48,742 nucleotides of DNA from Bordetella parapertussis. Its GTDB lineage: Bacteria > Pseudomonadota > Gammaproteobacteria > Burkholderiales > Burkholderiaceae_A. Under the pieces are notes generated by a model that saw only the letters and a program-made list of their open reading frames with translations, was not told where the DNA came from and ran no database searches. Shown here one piece after another: positions 36,060 through 44,487 of the stretch (its first letter is position 1; each line of letters opens with the position of its first letter). The stretch lies in NCBI GenBank assembly GCA_945862985.1, contig CAMAZF010000015.1, positions 1 through 48,742 of the forward strand, written 5' to 3'. The position numbers and the translations under genes are program-made.

Positions 36060-37685
36060 ATGACACAGCATTTACTCCCCGAGGTAGATGTTTTGGTCGT
36101 GGGCTGGGGAGCGGCTGGCGCCTGCGCAGCCATCGAGGCGCTTGATGCGGGTCTCTCGGTGGCCATCCTCGATCGATTTAACGGAGGAGGAGCCAGCCAA
36201 AAGAGTGGCGGAGTGGTCTACGCAGGAGGGGGAACTCGACATCAGCGCGCAGCGGGTTATGAAGACTCTGCGCGGGCGATGTTCGATTACTTGAAGCATG
36301 AGGTTGGCACCGTTGTCTCCGATGCCACGCTTCAGAGATTCTGCGAACAGAGTGTCGAGAATCTTCAATGGCTCGAGGAGCAGGGTGCGCCCTACGCGCA
36401 TCAGGTGCCACCCGGTGGCAAGACCTCCTATCCCTCGGATGGTTACTACCTGTATTTCTCTGGCAACGAGATGGTTCCGGACTGCGCCGGGTCTCAAGCC
36501 CCGGCGCCACGAGGACATCGCACCGTGGGCAAAGGACATGGTGGGGCCGTGCTCTATCAGGCGCTGAGAGAGGCCTGCCTGAGAAAAGGCGCTCAGGTCC
36601 ATACGCAAACGAGGGTCATGGGTCTCATTCAGGACGATACAGGCCGAGTGGTGGGCGTTCAAGCTCGCCAGATTCCCCCAGGGTCTCCTGAAGCCAAGCG
36701 CCATGCAGATGTATCGGCTCGCAGTGAATCAGTGAACAACACCAGGCCCAAACTCGCATCTCAACTGCGCAAGCAGGCTGAATCGATTGAAGCGCGATCG
36801 GCCCAGCAGGTTGAGGTTCGTGCCCGGTTGGGTGTGGTCCTTTCCACGGGCGGCTTCATATTCAATCGCGAGATGGTTCGTCAGTTCGCACCCAAATATG
36901 TCACCAACTTTAGGATTGGCTCCTCTGGGTGCGCCGGAGATGGGCATCGACTTGCATCTGGCTTGGGGGCTGCGCTCGACCATATGCACCACGTGACCGC
37001 CTGGCGGTTCATCAATCCCCCCTCCGCACTCACGGGCGGTATTGCAGTCAATGCTCGGGGCGAGCGGATTGAGAATGAAGAGACCTATGGCGCGAGGCTT
37101 GGATACGCGATCTGCGAAGAGAACGAGGGACGAGCCTGGCTGATTCTCGACAGCCAGATTCGCTGGGCTGCACTCAAGCAAATCCTTTTCGGCCGGCTTT
37201 GGTGGTTTCAGTGGGCGCCTGCATTTGTACTTTTGTTCATTCAGGCACGCTCTGCACGCACTGTCTCCGCACTCGCTCGAAAGATCGGGCTCCCTGAGGC
37301 CGCTTTGGCGCATGCGGTGGAGATGAACAATCAGAGTGCAGCAGGAGCATGCTCAGACCCTGTAGGCAAGTCGGAGCACTCAAGGGTCTCTCTTCGAGGC
37401 CCGCGCTTCTATGCGGTTGATATTGGTGTCGCGAACCCATTTTTTCCCCTAGGCGCATTGACGCTGGGGGGAATCCGAGTGAATGAACAGTCTGGCCAGG
37501 CGCTTCGTGAGGATGGTTCCCTTATTGAGGGGCTTTATGCGGCCGGTCGTGCCGCCGTAGGCGTGGCCTCCAATCGGTATGTCAGCGGGTTGTCGCTCGC
37601 AGACTGTGTCTTTTCTGGTCGCCGCGCTGGCCGCGCGTTGGCTAAAGCCGCCCCTTTTGGGCATTCAGGAGATGATTCAGCGTGA
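36060..37685 (+). CDS. KstD-related FAD-dependent oxidoreductase
   Basis: 541 residues, FAD-binding succinate dehydrogenase/KstD superfamily: VLVVGWGAAGACAAIEA, then SQKSGGVVYAGGG, and the C-terminal YAAGRAAVGVASNRYVSGLSLADCVFSGRR (shown in part only here as SNRYVSGLSLAD). The C-terminal motif differs from KstD's and resembles a separate branch of ketosteroid-dehydrogenase-like flavoproteins. Next to kstD, as tesI lies beside tesH in Comamonas, it could be a Delta4-(5alpha)-dehydrogenase. A strongly hydrophobic stretch (LWWFQWAPAFVLLFI, about residues 379-393) is unusual and might be a membrane-contacting insertion. The assignment to a specific reaction is uncertain. Confidence 0.78.
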   Translation: MTQHLLPEVDVLVVGWGAAGACAAIEALDAGLSVAILDRFNGGGASQKSGGVVYAGGGTRHQRAAGYEDSARAMFDYLKHEVGTVVSDATLQRFCEQSVENLQWLEEQGAPYAHQVPPGGKTSYPSDGYYLYFSGNEMVPDCAGSQAPAPRGHRTVGKGHGGAVLYQALREACLRKGAQVHTQTRVMGLIQDDTGRVVGVQARQIPPGSPEAKRHADVSARSESVNNTRPKLASQLRKQAESIEARSAQQVEVRARLGVVLSTGGFIFNREMVRQFAPKYVTNFRIGSSGCAGDGHRLASGLGAALDHMHHVTAWRFINPPSALTGGIAVNARGERIENEETYGARLGYAICEENEGRAWLILDSQIRWAALKQILFGRLWWFQWAPAFVLLFIQARSARTVSALARKIGLPEAALAHAVEMNNQSAAGACSDPVGKSEHSRVSLRGPRFYAVDIGVANPFFPLGALTLGGIRVNEQSGQALREDGSLIEGLYAAGRAAVGVASNRYVSGLSLADCVFSGRRAGRALAKAAPFGHSGDDSA

Positions 37686-38419
37686 GTCGGTTCAGCGGAA
37701 AAACAGTCGTCGTAACCGGTGCAGCCGGTGGCCTTGGTTTTGCAACCGCGCAGCGGTTCAAAGAGGAAGGGGCTCATGTGGTGGGGGTCGATCGATCGAC
37801 TCGCTCGGAGTCCCCATTCGAACTCTTGGAGGCGGATGTGAGCCAGCCAGCAGATTGGCGGCGCATTGCTGCTCATTGCCTTGAGCACACCGGACGCGTG
37901 GATGTGCTGGTGAACAATGCTGCAATTCTCATTGAGGGAAACATTGAAAGCGCGACGCTAGACGATTTTCAGCGCACCTTGGCCGTCAATGTGCAGAGCG
38001 TTTTTCTGGGCTGTCAGACCTTCCTCCCGTTGATCGCACAAGGTGGAGGTGGTGCCATTGTGAACATCGCTTCCATCGCAAGCATCATGGGCATTGACAG
38101 TCACGCCGCCTATTGCGCCTCAAAAGGGGCGGTGGCTGCGCTCACCAAGAGCATCGCTGTGCACTGTCGAAAAACCCGAAATCGCGTCCGCTGTAATTCC
38201 GTTCACCCGGACGGGATTCTGACCCCCATGCTCTTTGCGAGCCTTCCGCCCGGAGTGAAACCAGAGTTCATCAGCACGGAGCAAGATCCCATGAATCGCT
38301 TCTGTCCCCCGGAAGATGTCGTAGCCGCGATCGTGTTTCTGGCCAGTGACGAGGCGAAGTCTATTCAGGGCATCGAGATGCGTGTCGACAACGGGCAGTC
38401 CGTCATGGGCCGCCCGTAA
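37682..38419 (+). CDS. 3beta/17beta-hydroxysteroid dehydrogenase
   Basis: 245 residues, SDR with VTGAAGGLGFATA, NNAA, catalytic Ser in NIASIASIMG and YCASK. The segment NSVHPDGILTPMLFASLP closely matches the corresponding part of the 3beta/17beta-HSD of Comamonas testosteroni, which oxidises the 3beta- or 17beta-hydroxyl of steroids with NAD(+). GTG 37682 overlaps the preceding stop by GTGA. It is the last gene of the hsaA operon, and the aldehyde dehydrogenase converges on it 12 bases away with no clear terminator between. Confidence 0.9.
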   Translation: MSRFSGKTVVVTGAAGGLGFATAQRFKEEGAHVVGVDRSTRSESPFELLEADVSQPADWRRIAAHCLEHTGRVDVLVNNAAILIEGNIESATLDDFQRTLAVNVQSVFLGCQTFLPLIAQGGGGAIVNIASIASIMGIDSHAAYCASKGAVAALTKSIAVHCRKTRNRVRCNSVHPDGILTPMLFASLPPGVKPEFISTEQDPMNRFCPPEDVVAAIVFLASDEAKSIQGIEMRVDNGQSVMGRP

Positions 38420-38430
38420 CGCGCGATGGC

Positions 38431-39846
38431 CTAGCCTTGGTCGGTGACCTGTCCGGCCATGGCGGGCTCCAGCCAGTCTGGATAGGGGGGCAGAACACCC
38501 CAATCCGCACGAGGATCGACAGGACCGGACACGAAGACGGTTCGCATATGGCTCAGACTCAGGAACCCTTCTTTGCCCTGGTAGTGACCCATTCCCGACG
38601 CGCCCACCCCACCGAAAGGCGCAGAGAGCATCGCCGCATGCATCATCGCGTCATTGATGGAGACCCCACCCGATAGCGTGTTCTGAAGCAGATGATCGCG
38701 TTCGGCTGTGTCAGTTCCGAAGTAGTAGAGCGCCAGAGGGCAGTCGCGCGACTGAATATCAGTGACGACCTGGTCGAGTGATGAGTAGGGCTGAATCACC
38801 ATCAGTGGCCCGAAGAGCTCCTCTTGCATGGCCTTCGCTGTGGGGCTTGCACCAACCAAAAGGGTAAGCGGAAGGCGACGATCTGAGCCTGTCGGGTCTC
38901 CCGCTTCTGAGAGCACTTCAATTCTTACGCCTTGAGACTGTGCGTCTGCAAGGAGTCCCGTCAGGCGTGAATGATGTCGAGCATTCACCACAGAGGTGAG
39001 GCTGGGATTGTCGCGTGTGTTGGGCGTGAGCTGCTGTACTGTCTCTCGCATGGCCTGAATGAAGGATTCGACCTGACCCTCATGGACATAGCAGACATCT
39101 GGGTTTACGCAGAGCTGCCCGGCATTGGTGAGCTTCGCAATGGCGATTTTGCGCGCGGCATCAGAGATGTCAGCGGATCGTCCAATCACGGTTGGCGACT
39201 TTCCGCCGAGTTCTAGGGTGACCGGTGTCAAGTGTTGGCTCGCAGCCTGCATGATGAGCTTGCCAACATGTCCACTGCCAGTGAAGACCAGGTGTCCAAG
39301 CTGACTGCCTGCGATCGCTTGCGCAATCTCGGCACCGCCCGTGACACAGGCCACCTCTTCCGGGGAGAAGCAGGCTTGAATGGCTGAATGCACCACTTCA
39401 GCGGTCTTGGGCGCCACCTCGGAGGGTTTGAGCAACACGGGGTTCCCAGCAGCCAGCGCAGAGGCCATCGGGGCGAAGAGGGTGAAGATGGGCGCGTTCC
39501 AGGTGCCAATGATCCCGACGGGACCCTTCGGTTGAACCTGTACCCAGGCCTGCGCACCCATCTGGTCATACGGGCTAAAGACCTCTCGAGAGGAGGGCTG
39601 CATCCAGTCCTCGAGATGAGCTCGGGCGTACTTGAGCGGGGCCATGCTCCCGAGTAGGTCATTCATCGTGGAGTAGGCTCGATGGCGGTTGCCAAAGTCA
39701 TCATGCATCGCCGCCACCAGGGGGTCTCGGAAGTCCACCAAGGCCTTGATCGCACGGGTGAGGCGATCTTTGCGTATCTCAACGCTCGGATTGGGGTCCT
39801 TCCAGAATCCGGACCATTGTTGCTTCAATATGGCTTCGACAGACAT
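38431..39846 (-). CDS. Aldehyde dehydrogenase, candidate steroid side-chain aldehyde dehydrogenase (Sad-like)
   Basis: 471 residues, class-3/coniferyl-aldehyde-type ALDH. The catalytic Glu is in LELGGKSP and the nucleophilic Cys in NAGQLCVNPD; IGTWNAPIFTLF and PFGGVGASGMGHYQGKEGF are typical. In bile-salt-degrading pseudomonads, Sad oxidises the C22 aldehyde released by the aldolase Sal1 to an acid. The lone gene between side-chain and ring genes, facing the ChsH2-Ltp2 operon, fits this. Closely related enzymes act on aromatic or fatty aldehydes, so the role is inferred. ATG 39846 diverges from the SDR at 39970. Confidence 0.8.
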   Translation of the reverse strand: MSVEAILKQQWSGFWKDPNPSVEIRKDRLTRAIKALVDFRDPLVAAMHDDFGNRHRAYSTMNDLLGSMAPLKYARAHLEDWMQPSSREVFSPYDQMGAQAWVQVQPKGPVGIIGTWNAPIFTLFAPMASALAAGNPVLLKPSEVAPKTAEVVHSAIQACFSPEEVACVTGGAEIAQAIAGSQLGHLVFTGSGHVGKLIMQAASQHLTPVTLELGGKSPTVIGRSADISDAARKIAIAKLTNAGQLCVNPDVCYVHEGQVESFIQAMRETVQQLTPNTRDNPSLTSVVNARHHSRLTGLLADAQSQGVRIEVLSEAGDPTGSDRRLPLTLLVGASPTAKAMQEELFGPLMVIQPYSSLDQVVTDIQSRDCPLALYYFGTDTAERDHLLQNTLSGGVSINDAMMHAAMLSAPFGGVGASGMGHYQGKEGFLSLSHMRTVFVSGPVDPRADWGVLPPYPDWLEPAMAGQVTDQG

Positions 39847-39915
39847 GACGCTCCCCTCTCAGTGGCAATGGTTGAATGCTTTGAGTCGCATTAACACACG
39901 CGCGTGGTTCGGGGG

Positions 39916-39935
39916 TATCGTCCTTTTGGGGTAAG
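39916..39935. promoter_or_regulatory. Weak operator-like half-site, site F
   Basis: TATCGTC-CTTTTG-GGGTAAG, 9 of 14 arm positions: a good left arm and a poor right arm. It is in the expected place, between the divergent aldehyde dehydrogenase (69 bases to its ATG) and the SDR at 39970 (34 bases). It may be a weak site or chance. Confidence 0.25.
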
Positions 39936-39969
39936 ACTGTCATTAGGGTCTCCCACTAGAGTCCGTGGC

Positions 39970-40749
39970 ATGACCAAGACAACTTCGGACGCCAAACGAG
40001 TCCTCATCACCGGGGGCACCAAGGGTATCGGGTTGGAGATGGTGCGAGCCTTCTCAGCGGCCGGCCATCGTCTACTCACCACCAGCCGTAAGCTCACCGA
40101 TGAGCAGGCCGCGGAACTCTCTGGCCTGGGTGTGGACCATGTCGTGAGCGATGTGAGAGACGCAGAATCGATCGAGTCGCTCTTCTCTCAGACGCACGAA
40201 AAGCTGGGTGGGCTTGACGTGGTGGTACACAACGCCGGTGGCAGCCCATTTTCTTATCATGATCAGGCCTCGCCTCGTTTTATCGAGGGGGTGTTGAGGC
40301 TCAACCTTCTGTCGCCGATGCTGGTCGCCCAGGCTGCCTACCGGTCTTTTCTTCGGTCAGATTCGCGCGGGGTTTTGATCCTGATTGGGAGTGTGGCTGC
40401 TTGCCGCCCTTCGCCCGGAACCGCAGTCTATGGAGCCGCGAAGGCAGGGGTGGTCCACCTCGCACAATCACTCGCGGTTGAGTGGGGAGAACGCGCGCGC
40501 GTTGTGTGTGTAAGTCCCGGCCTCATTGAGACGGAGCAGGCGGAGTTGCACTACGGCAATCGTCAAGGCGTGTCAGCGGTAGAGTCAACCATTCCTGCAG
40601 GCCGGATGGGTCGACCTGAGGATGTGGCAAAGGCTTGTTTGTTCGCAGCCTCAGAGGCAGCCGAGTACTGGTCTGGTACCAATTTGCTGTTGCATGGGGG
40701 CGGTGAGTGGCCCGCCTTCCTCACTGCGCTCAATACTCCCAAACCTTAA
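39970..40749 (+). CDS. Short-chain dehydrogenase
   Basis: 259 residues, SDR fold: LITGGTKGIGLEM, HNAGG in place of NNAG, a catalytic Ser in LIGSVAACRPSP and YGAAK, ending NLLLHGGGEW. ATG 39970 is chosen over the upstream in-frame start at 39904, which would run through site F; the ribosome-binding site is weak. It opens the operon of the last side-chain cycle and ends 16 bases before chsH2. It may oxidise a hydroxyacyl-CoA or a ring hydroxyl; the substrate is unknown. Confidence 0.82.
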   Translation: MTKTTSDAKRVLITGGTKGIGLEMVRAFSAAGHRLLTTSRKLTDEQAAELSGLGVDHVVSDVRDAESIESLFSQTHEKLGGLDVVVHNAGGSPFSYHDQASPRFIEGVLRLNLLSPMLVAQAAYRSFLRSDSRGVLILIGSVAACRPSPGTAVYGAAKAGVVHLAQSLAVEWGERARVVCVSPGLIETEQAELHYGNRQGVSAVESTIPAGRMGRPEDVAKACLFAASEAAEYWSGTNLLLHGGGEWPAFLTALNTPKP

Positions 40750-40765
40750 TCCTCGAGAGGAATCT

Positions 40766-41782
40766 ATGTCAGAAGAGGCAATGCCGGATTGGCTCCGACA
40801 GGCCAGATCCTTGATCGGTAAGCGCTACGGTCGTGTTCGTGCCTGGGATCCGGTCAATGTGCCCATGGCCCGGCAGTGGGCCGAGATCATGGGCGTGACC
40901 AACCCGGTGTATTCCGACGCCTCACGCGCTCAAGCGCTGCATGGACGAGCCGTGGTGCCACCCGCCATGCTGCAGGTCTGGTGTATGGAGGGCCCCGTCA
41001 TGAACCACTACGCGCCTGGTTCGACCGATGAGAACCCCTACGAAGTTCTCAAGATGATGGAGGCGCAGGGGTATGGGTCGGTCGTGGCCGTCAACTCCGA
41101 GCTGAGCTTTGACCGTTATCTCTCCCCCAACGAACAGGTCTATTACGTCACTGATCTGCAGGATATTGGCCCTGAGAAAACCACCGCACTTGGCACCGGT
41201 TTTTTTGTCACCTTGATCATGACCTACTATGTGGAAGCCACGGTCGGTGATCCTGATGAGTCTCAAGACGAGCGTGTGGGACAGCTGCTCTTTAGAGTGT
41301 TCAAATTCAAACCGGCGGCGCCCCCGTCAAAGTCAGTGGATTCTGCCGCTTCTGGTGTTCAGCTGCCAAAGGTCCCTGCGCCGGGAATCAGCGATGACAC
41401 TCGGTTCTTCTGGGACGGTGCATCTCGAGGCCAATTAATGGTCCAGCGTTGCACCTCATGTCAGACGCTTCGGCACCCTCCCGGTCCAGCCTGTCCTCAG
41501 TGTCATTCTCTGGAGTGGGACACCCTTGAGGCCAGCGGTAAAGGCACGCTGTATTCCTATGTGGTGATGCATTACCCTGAAGTACCCCCTTTCAGTTATC
41601 CCAATCCCATCGGCCTGATTGAGCTCGAGGAAGGTACTCGCTTGATTGCTGGTTTAAAGGGTTTTGACGCTCAACAGCATCCCATTGGGACTCCAGTTCT
41701 GGTCCAGTTTGAAACGGTAGAGACCACTCAGGGACCCATGACCTTTCCGTATTTCACTCCAACCCCACCTGTGGGAGCGTAA
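40766..41782 (+). CDS. chsH2: ChsH2-like bifunctional hydratase subunit (MaoC + DUF35)
   Basis: 338 residues with two domains. The N-terminal 200 are a MaoC hot-dog domain without the Asp/His catalytic pair (GVTNPVYSD). The C-terminal part is a DUF35 domain with a rubredoxin-like zinc site, CTSC and CPQC about 10 residues apart, then an OB-fold (YSYVVMHYPEVPPF). In mycobacteria ChsH2 pairs with ChsH1 to hydrate the C22 steroid enoyl-CoA, and its DUF35 domain docks the aldolase Ltp2. All three genes are here, with ACAD subunits, as in the igr operon. ATG 40766 has GAGAGG upstream. The domain order and neighbourhood make this a strong call. Confidence 0.9.
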   Translation: MSEEAMPDWLRQARSLIGKRYGRVRAWDPVNVPMARQWAEIMGVTNPVYSDASRAQALHGRAVVPPAMLQVWCMEGPVMNHYAPGSTDENPYEVLKMMEAQGYGSVVAVNSELSFDRYLSPNEQVYYVTDLQDIGPEKTTALGTGFFVTLIMTYYVEATVGDPDESQDERVGQLLFRVFKFKPAAPPSKSVDSAASGVQLPKVPAPGISDDTRFFWDGASRGQLMVQRCTSCQTLRHPPGPACPQCHSLEWDTLEASGKGTLYSYVVMHYPEVPPFSYPNPIGLIELEEGTRLIAGLKGFDAQQHPIGTPVLVQFETVETTQGPMTFPYFTPTPPVGA

Positions 41783-41784
41783 GC

Positions 41785-42897
41785 GTGGACTTTCTCTATT
41801 CAGAAGATCAGCGGGCCATTCGTGAGATGGCCGAGTCGATTTTTGGTGACCATTGCACCGATGCCTTCCAGGCCGAGTGGGACAAAAGAAGGGACTCCTA
41901 TGACGCTGTGCTCTGGGACAAATTACGGGAAGCGGGTCTTCCCTCCCTGTTGCTGACGGAGGCCAGTGGTGGCAGCGCCCTTGGCATGACAGACCTCAAT
42001 GTCGTGCTCCAAGCCCAAGGCCGCTCGCTTGCACCGGTTCCCCTTGCCGAGCACGCGCTGGGCGCCTATTTGCTTGAGCGTGAGGGCCTATTGACTCAAG
42101 AGATCGCAGCGGGAGAGCAGGTGGTCTCACTCGCATTCGACAGTCTGCTCGATGCTCGGGAAGGAAAGCTCTCCGTGGGGCAGGTGGGCGAATCGATGAA
42201 CGTCAGTGGCCTTGCGGAGTCTGTGTTGTACGGCGATGTATGCAGTGGCCTTTTGGTTGCAGCGGGTGTTGGTTCGACCGTCAGCCTTTTGTATGTCGAT
42301 CTTCGCCACGAAAAAGGTGTGATGAGGATGCCCGGTCGAACGCAGCACCATCAGGGTGTGGCCGATATTCACCTGACGCAGGCACCAGCTATGTTGCTCA
42401 AAACGGTCACCGTGAATGAGGCTCTCGAAAGGGCACTGGCAGCGATCAGCGCACTGACCCTGGGCGTATTGGAAGAGCAGGTCCGCCGGGCTGTCGTCTA
42501 CACCTCCGAGCGCGTTCAGTTTGGCCGGGCGATTGGCACCTTTCAAGCGGTGCAGATGCGCATGGCAGACGCGCAGATCGACTTGGAGGTCTTAAAGACC
42601 TCCCTCCTTCAGTTGCTTTATCGAATCGATCAGGGCCTTCCGGCGCTGCCCCAGGCGAGTGCCACGAAGTATCTGGCCAGTGAAGCCAGTCACCGGGTCG
42701 GTCATGGTGCTCAGCATGTGCACGGCGGTATTGGTGTGGATCAGTCATATCCCATTCACCGCTATCTCTATTGGGCGAGGGCGATGGCCATGAGATTGGG
42801 TGGAAGTGGCGCTCATCTCGAGCGGCTTGGTTCCTGGCTGGATCAAAACGATACGCTTGGTTGGAAGTACGACATGAAGGAGGATACGAATGCGTAA
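41785..42897 (+). CDS. Steroid side-chain acyl-CoA dehydrogenase, beta subunit (ChsE1/FadE28-like)
   Basis: 370 residues, divergent acyl-CoA dehydrogenase: YSEDQRAIREMAESIF at the start, a degenerate middle, and C-terminal helices QFGRAIGTFQAVQMRMADAQ and VHGGIGVDQSYPIHRYL. As with FadE28, the flavin-binding SEP..GSD segment is missing, so it should rely on the alpha subunit at 44477 for activity. Together they would introduce the C17(20) double bond into 3-oxo-4-pregnene-20-carboxyl-CoA. GTG 41785 follows the chsH2 stop by 2 bases. The 3' end overlaps chsH1 by 8 bases. Confidence 0.85.
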   Translation: MDFLYSEDQRAIREMAESIFGDHCTDAFQAEWDKRRDSYDAVLWDKLREAGLPSLLLTEASGGSALGMTDLNVVLQAQGRSLAPVPLAEHALGAYLLEREGLLTQEIAAGEQVVSLAFDSLLDAREGKLSVGQVGESMNVSGLAESVLYGDVCSGLLVAAGVGSTVSLLYVDLRHEKGVMRMPGRTQHHQGVADIHLTQAPAMLLKTVTVNEALERALAAISALTLGVLEEQVRRAVVYTSERVQFGRAIGTFQAVQMRMADAQIDLEVLKTSLLQLLYRIDQGLPALPQASATKYLASEASHRVGHGAQHVHGGIGVDQSYPIHRYLYWARAMAMRLGGSGAHLERLGSWLDQNDTLGWKYDMKEDTNA

Positions 42898-43297
42898 TCT
42901 CCAAGTCGGGCTCAGGCTTCCTGAGGAGGTCATACCCGTCACCGTGCCACTGGTCACGGGGGGCGCCATTGCCACGCGAGACTATTTTCCCGGGCATCAC
43001 GACCTTGAGGCCGCTCGTGCGCTTGGGTCTCCTCACATCTTCATGAATATTCTGACCACCAATGGGCTCGTTCAGCGATATGTGGAGAACTGGGCGGGTG
43101 AGACTTGTGTGATTCACGCGTTGAAAATCAAGTTAGGCATGCCCAATTACCCCGGCGATCAGATGACGCTCTCTGGAGAGGTGAAAGCGTTTGATGCGAG
43201 CACCGGTCGATACACCATTGAGATCAAGGGCCGCAATGGAATGGGTAATCACGTCACTGGCACCGTTGACTTGAGCTTTCAAGGAGCGAAAGCATGA
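42890..43297 (+). CDS. chsH1: ChsH1-like MaoC hydratase subunit
   Basis: 135 residues, one hot-dog domain. Asp31 and His36 (TRDYFPGHHD) are at the catalytic spacing of MaoC hydratases, and a C-terminal GNHVTGTVDLSF strand closes the fold. It complements ChsH2, whose MaoC domain lacks these residues: the two form the active heterodimer adding water across the C17(20) double bond. ATG 42890 has a strong AAGGAGG 6 bases upstream. It overlaps its neighbours on both sides, implying coupled translation of hydratase and aldolase. Confidence 0.9.
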   Translation: MRNLQVGLRLPEEVIPVTVPLVTGGAIATRDYFPGHHDLEAARALGSPHIFMNILTTNGLVQRYVENWAGETCVIHALKIKLGMPNYPGDQMTLSGEVKAFDASTGRYTIEIKGRNGMGNHVTGTVDLSFQGAKA

Positions 43298-44487
43298 CCG
43301 ATAGACGCTTTCCTTCTGGACAATGCGCCATTGTGGGACTGGGGGCTACCGAGTTCTCCAAGAATTCCGGTCGGACCGAGATTCGGCTGGCCATGGAAGC
43401 AACCCTGGCTGCTCTGAGAGATGCCGGGATTGACCCGAAGACGGTGGACGGCTTCTCGAGCTATAGCGTCGATAAGGTGCCCGAATACGAGATTGCGCGT
43501 CTGCTGGGCGCAGAGTCCGTGACGTTTTTTTCCCAGACACCCCACGGCGGAGGAGCGGCCTGTTCGCCCGTGCTTCAAGCGGTCTTGGCCATTCAGGCGG
43601 GCGTTGCAAAGACGGTGGTGGTGTATCGAGCGATGAACGAGCGGTCTTGGTACCGATTTGGTACGGGTAGCTACGGCTTCGGCGCGACACCGCTCTTTGA
43701 CAATGTCAACTATGGCTGGGTCATGCCCTATGGGTTTCACACCCCCGCGGGTTGGGTCGCAATGTTTGCTCAGCGCTATATGCACGAGTATGGCGCAACG
43801 GGCTTAGATTTCGGTCGCATCTCTGTTGCCTCCCGGGCTTTCGCGGCCACGAACCCCGCTGCGTTTTTCTATCAGAAGCCCATCACGCTGGAGGACCATC
43901 AGGCCTCACGTTGGATCTGTGAGCCACTCCGTCTTTTGGACTGTTGCCAGGAATCTGATGGTGCGGTGGCGATGGTCATCACTTCCAGTGAGAGGGCTCG
44001 AGACCTGCCCACCAAGCCGGCTTACATTCTTGGTGCTGCACAGGGGATCTCTGCCGGGCAACAGATCATGACCTCCTACTATCGGCCCAACATCACTGCA
44101 CTGCCAGAGATGGACTTGGTGGCCCGCCAGCTGTATGCGCAGAGCGGACTCAGTGCGTCGGACATTCAGACCGCTGTGATTTACGACCACTTCACCCCTT
44201 TTGTACTCCCCCAATTGGAGGCCTTTGGCTTTTGTCAGCGAGGCGAAGCGAAGGATTTTGTGCGAGCGGGAGCGCACGCGGCCGGAGGACGTCTGCCGAT
44301 CAACACCCACGGAGGACAACTCGGTGAGGCCTATATCCACGGCATGAACGGCATTGCAGAGGGGGTGAGACAGGTCCGTGGCTCAGCCGTGAACCAGGTC
44401 TCATCCGTGCAGAACGTTCTGGTGACCGCCGGCACAGGGGTGCCAACCAGCGGACTTATTCTTGGAGCAGAACCACATGTTCATTGA
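43294..44487 (+). CDS. ltp2: Ltp2-like steroid side-chain aldolase
   Basis: 397 residues, thiolase fold of the lipid-transfer-protein (SCP2-thiolase) type. The Cys nucleophiles of thiolases are absent. The active-site positions carry Tyr297 (YDHFTP) and Tyr347 (GEAYIHG), 50 residues apart, consistent with the paired tyrosines described for Ltp2. Ltp2 with the DUF35 domain of ChsH2 splits 17-hydroxy-3-oxo-4-pregnene-20-carboxyl-CoA into androstenedione and propionyl-CoA. ATG 43294 overlaps the chsH1 stop (ATGA). The 3' end overlaps the next gene by 11 bases. Confidence 0.9.
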   Translation: MTDRRFPSGQCAIVGLGATEFSKNSGRTEIRLAMEATLAALRDAGIDPKTVDGFSSYSVDKVPEYEIARLLGAESVTFFSQTPHGGGAACSPVLQAVLAIQAGVAKTVVVYRAMNERSWYRFGTGSYGFGATPLFDNVNYGWVMPYGFHTPAGWVAMFAQRYMHEYGATGLDFGRISVASRAFAATNPAAFFYQKPITLEDHQASRWICEPLRLLDCCQESDGAVAMVITSSERARDLPTKPAYILGAAQGISAGQQIMTSYYRPNITALPEMDLVARQLYAQSGLSASDIQTAVIYDHFTPFVLPQLEAFGFCQRGEAKDFVRAGAHAAGGRLPINTHGGQLGEAYIHGMNGIAEGVRQVRGSAVNQVSSVQNVLVTAGTGVPTSGLILGAEPHVH

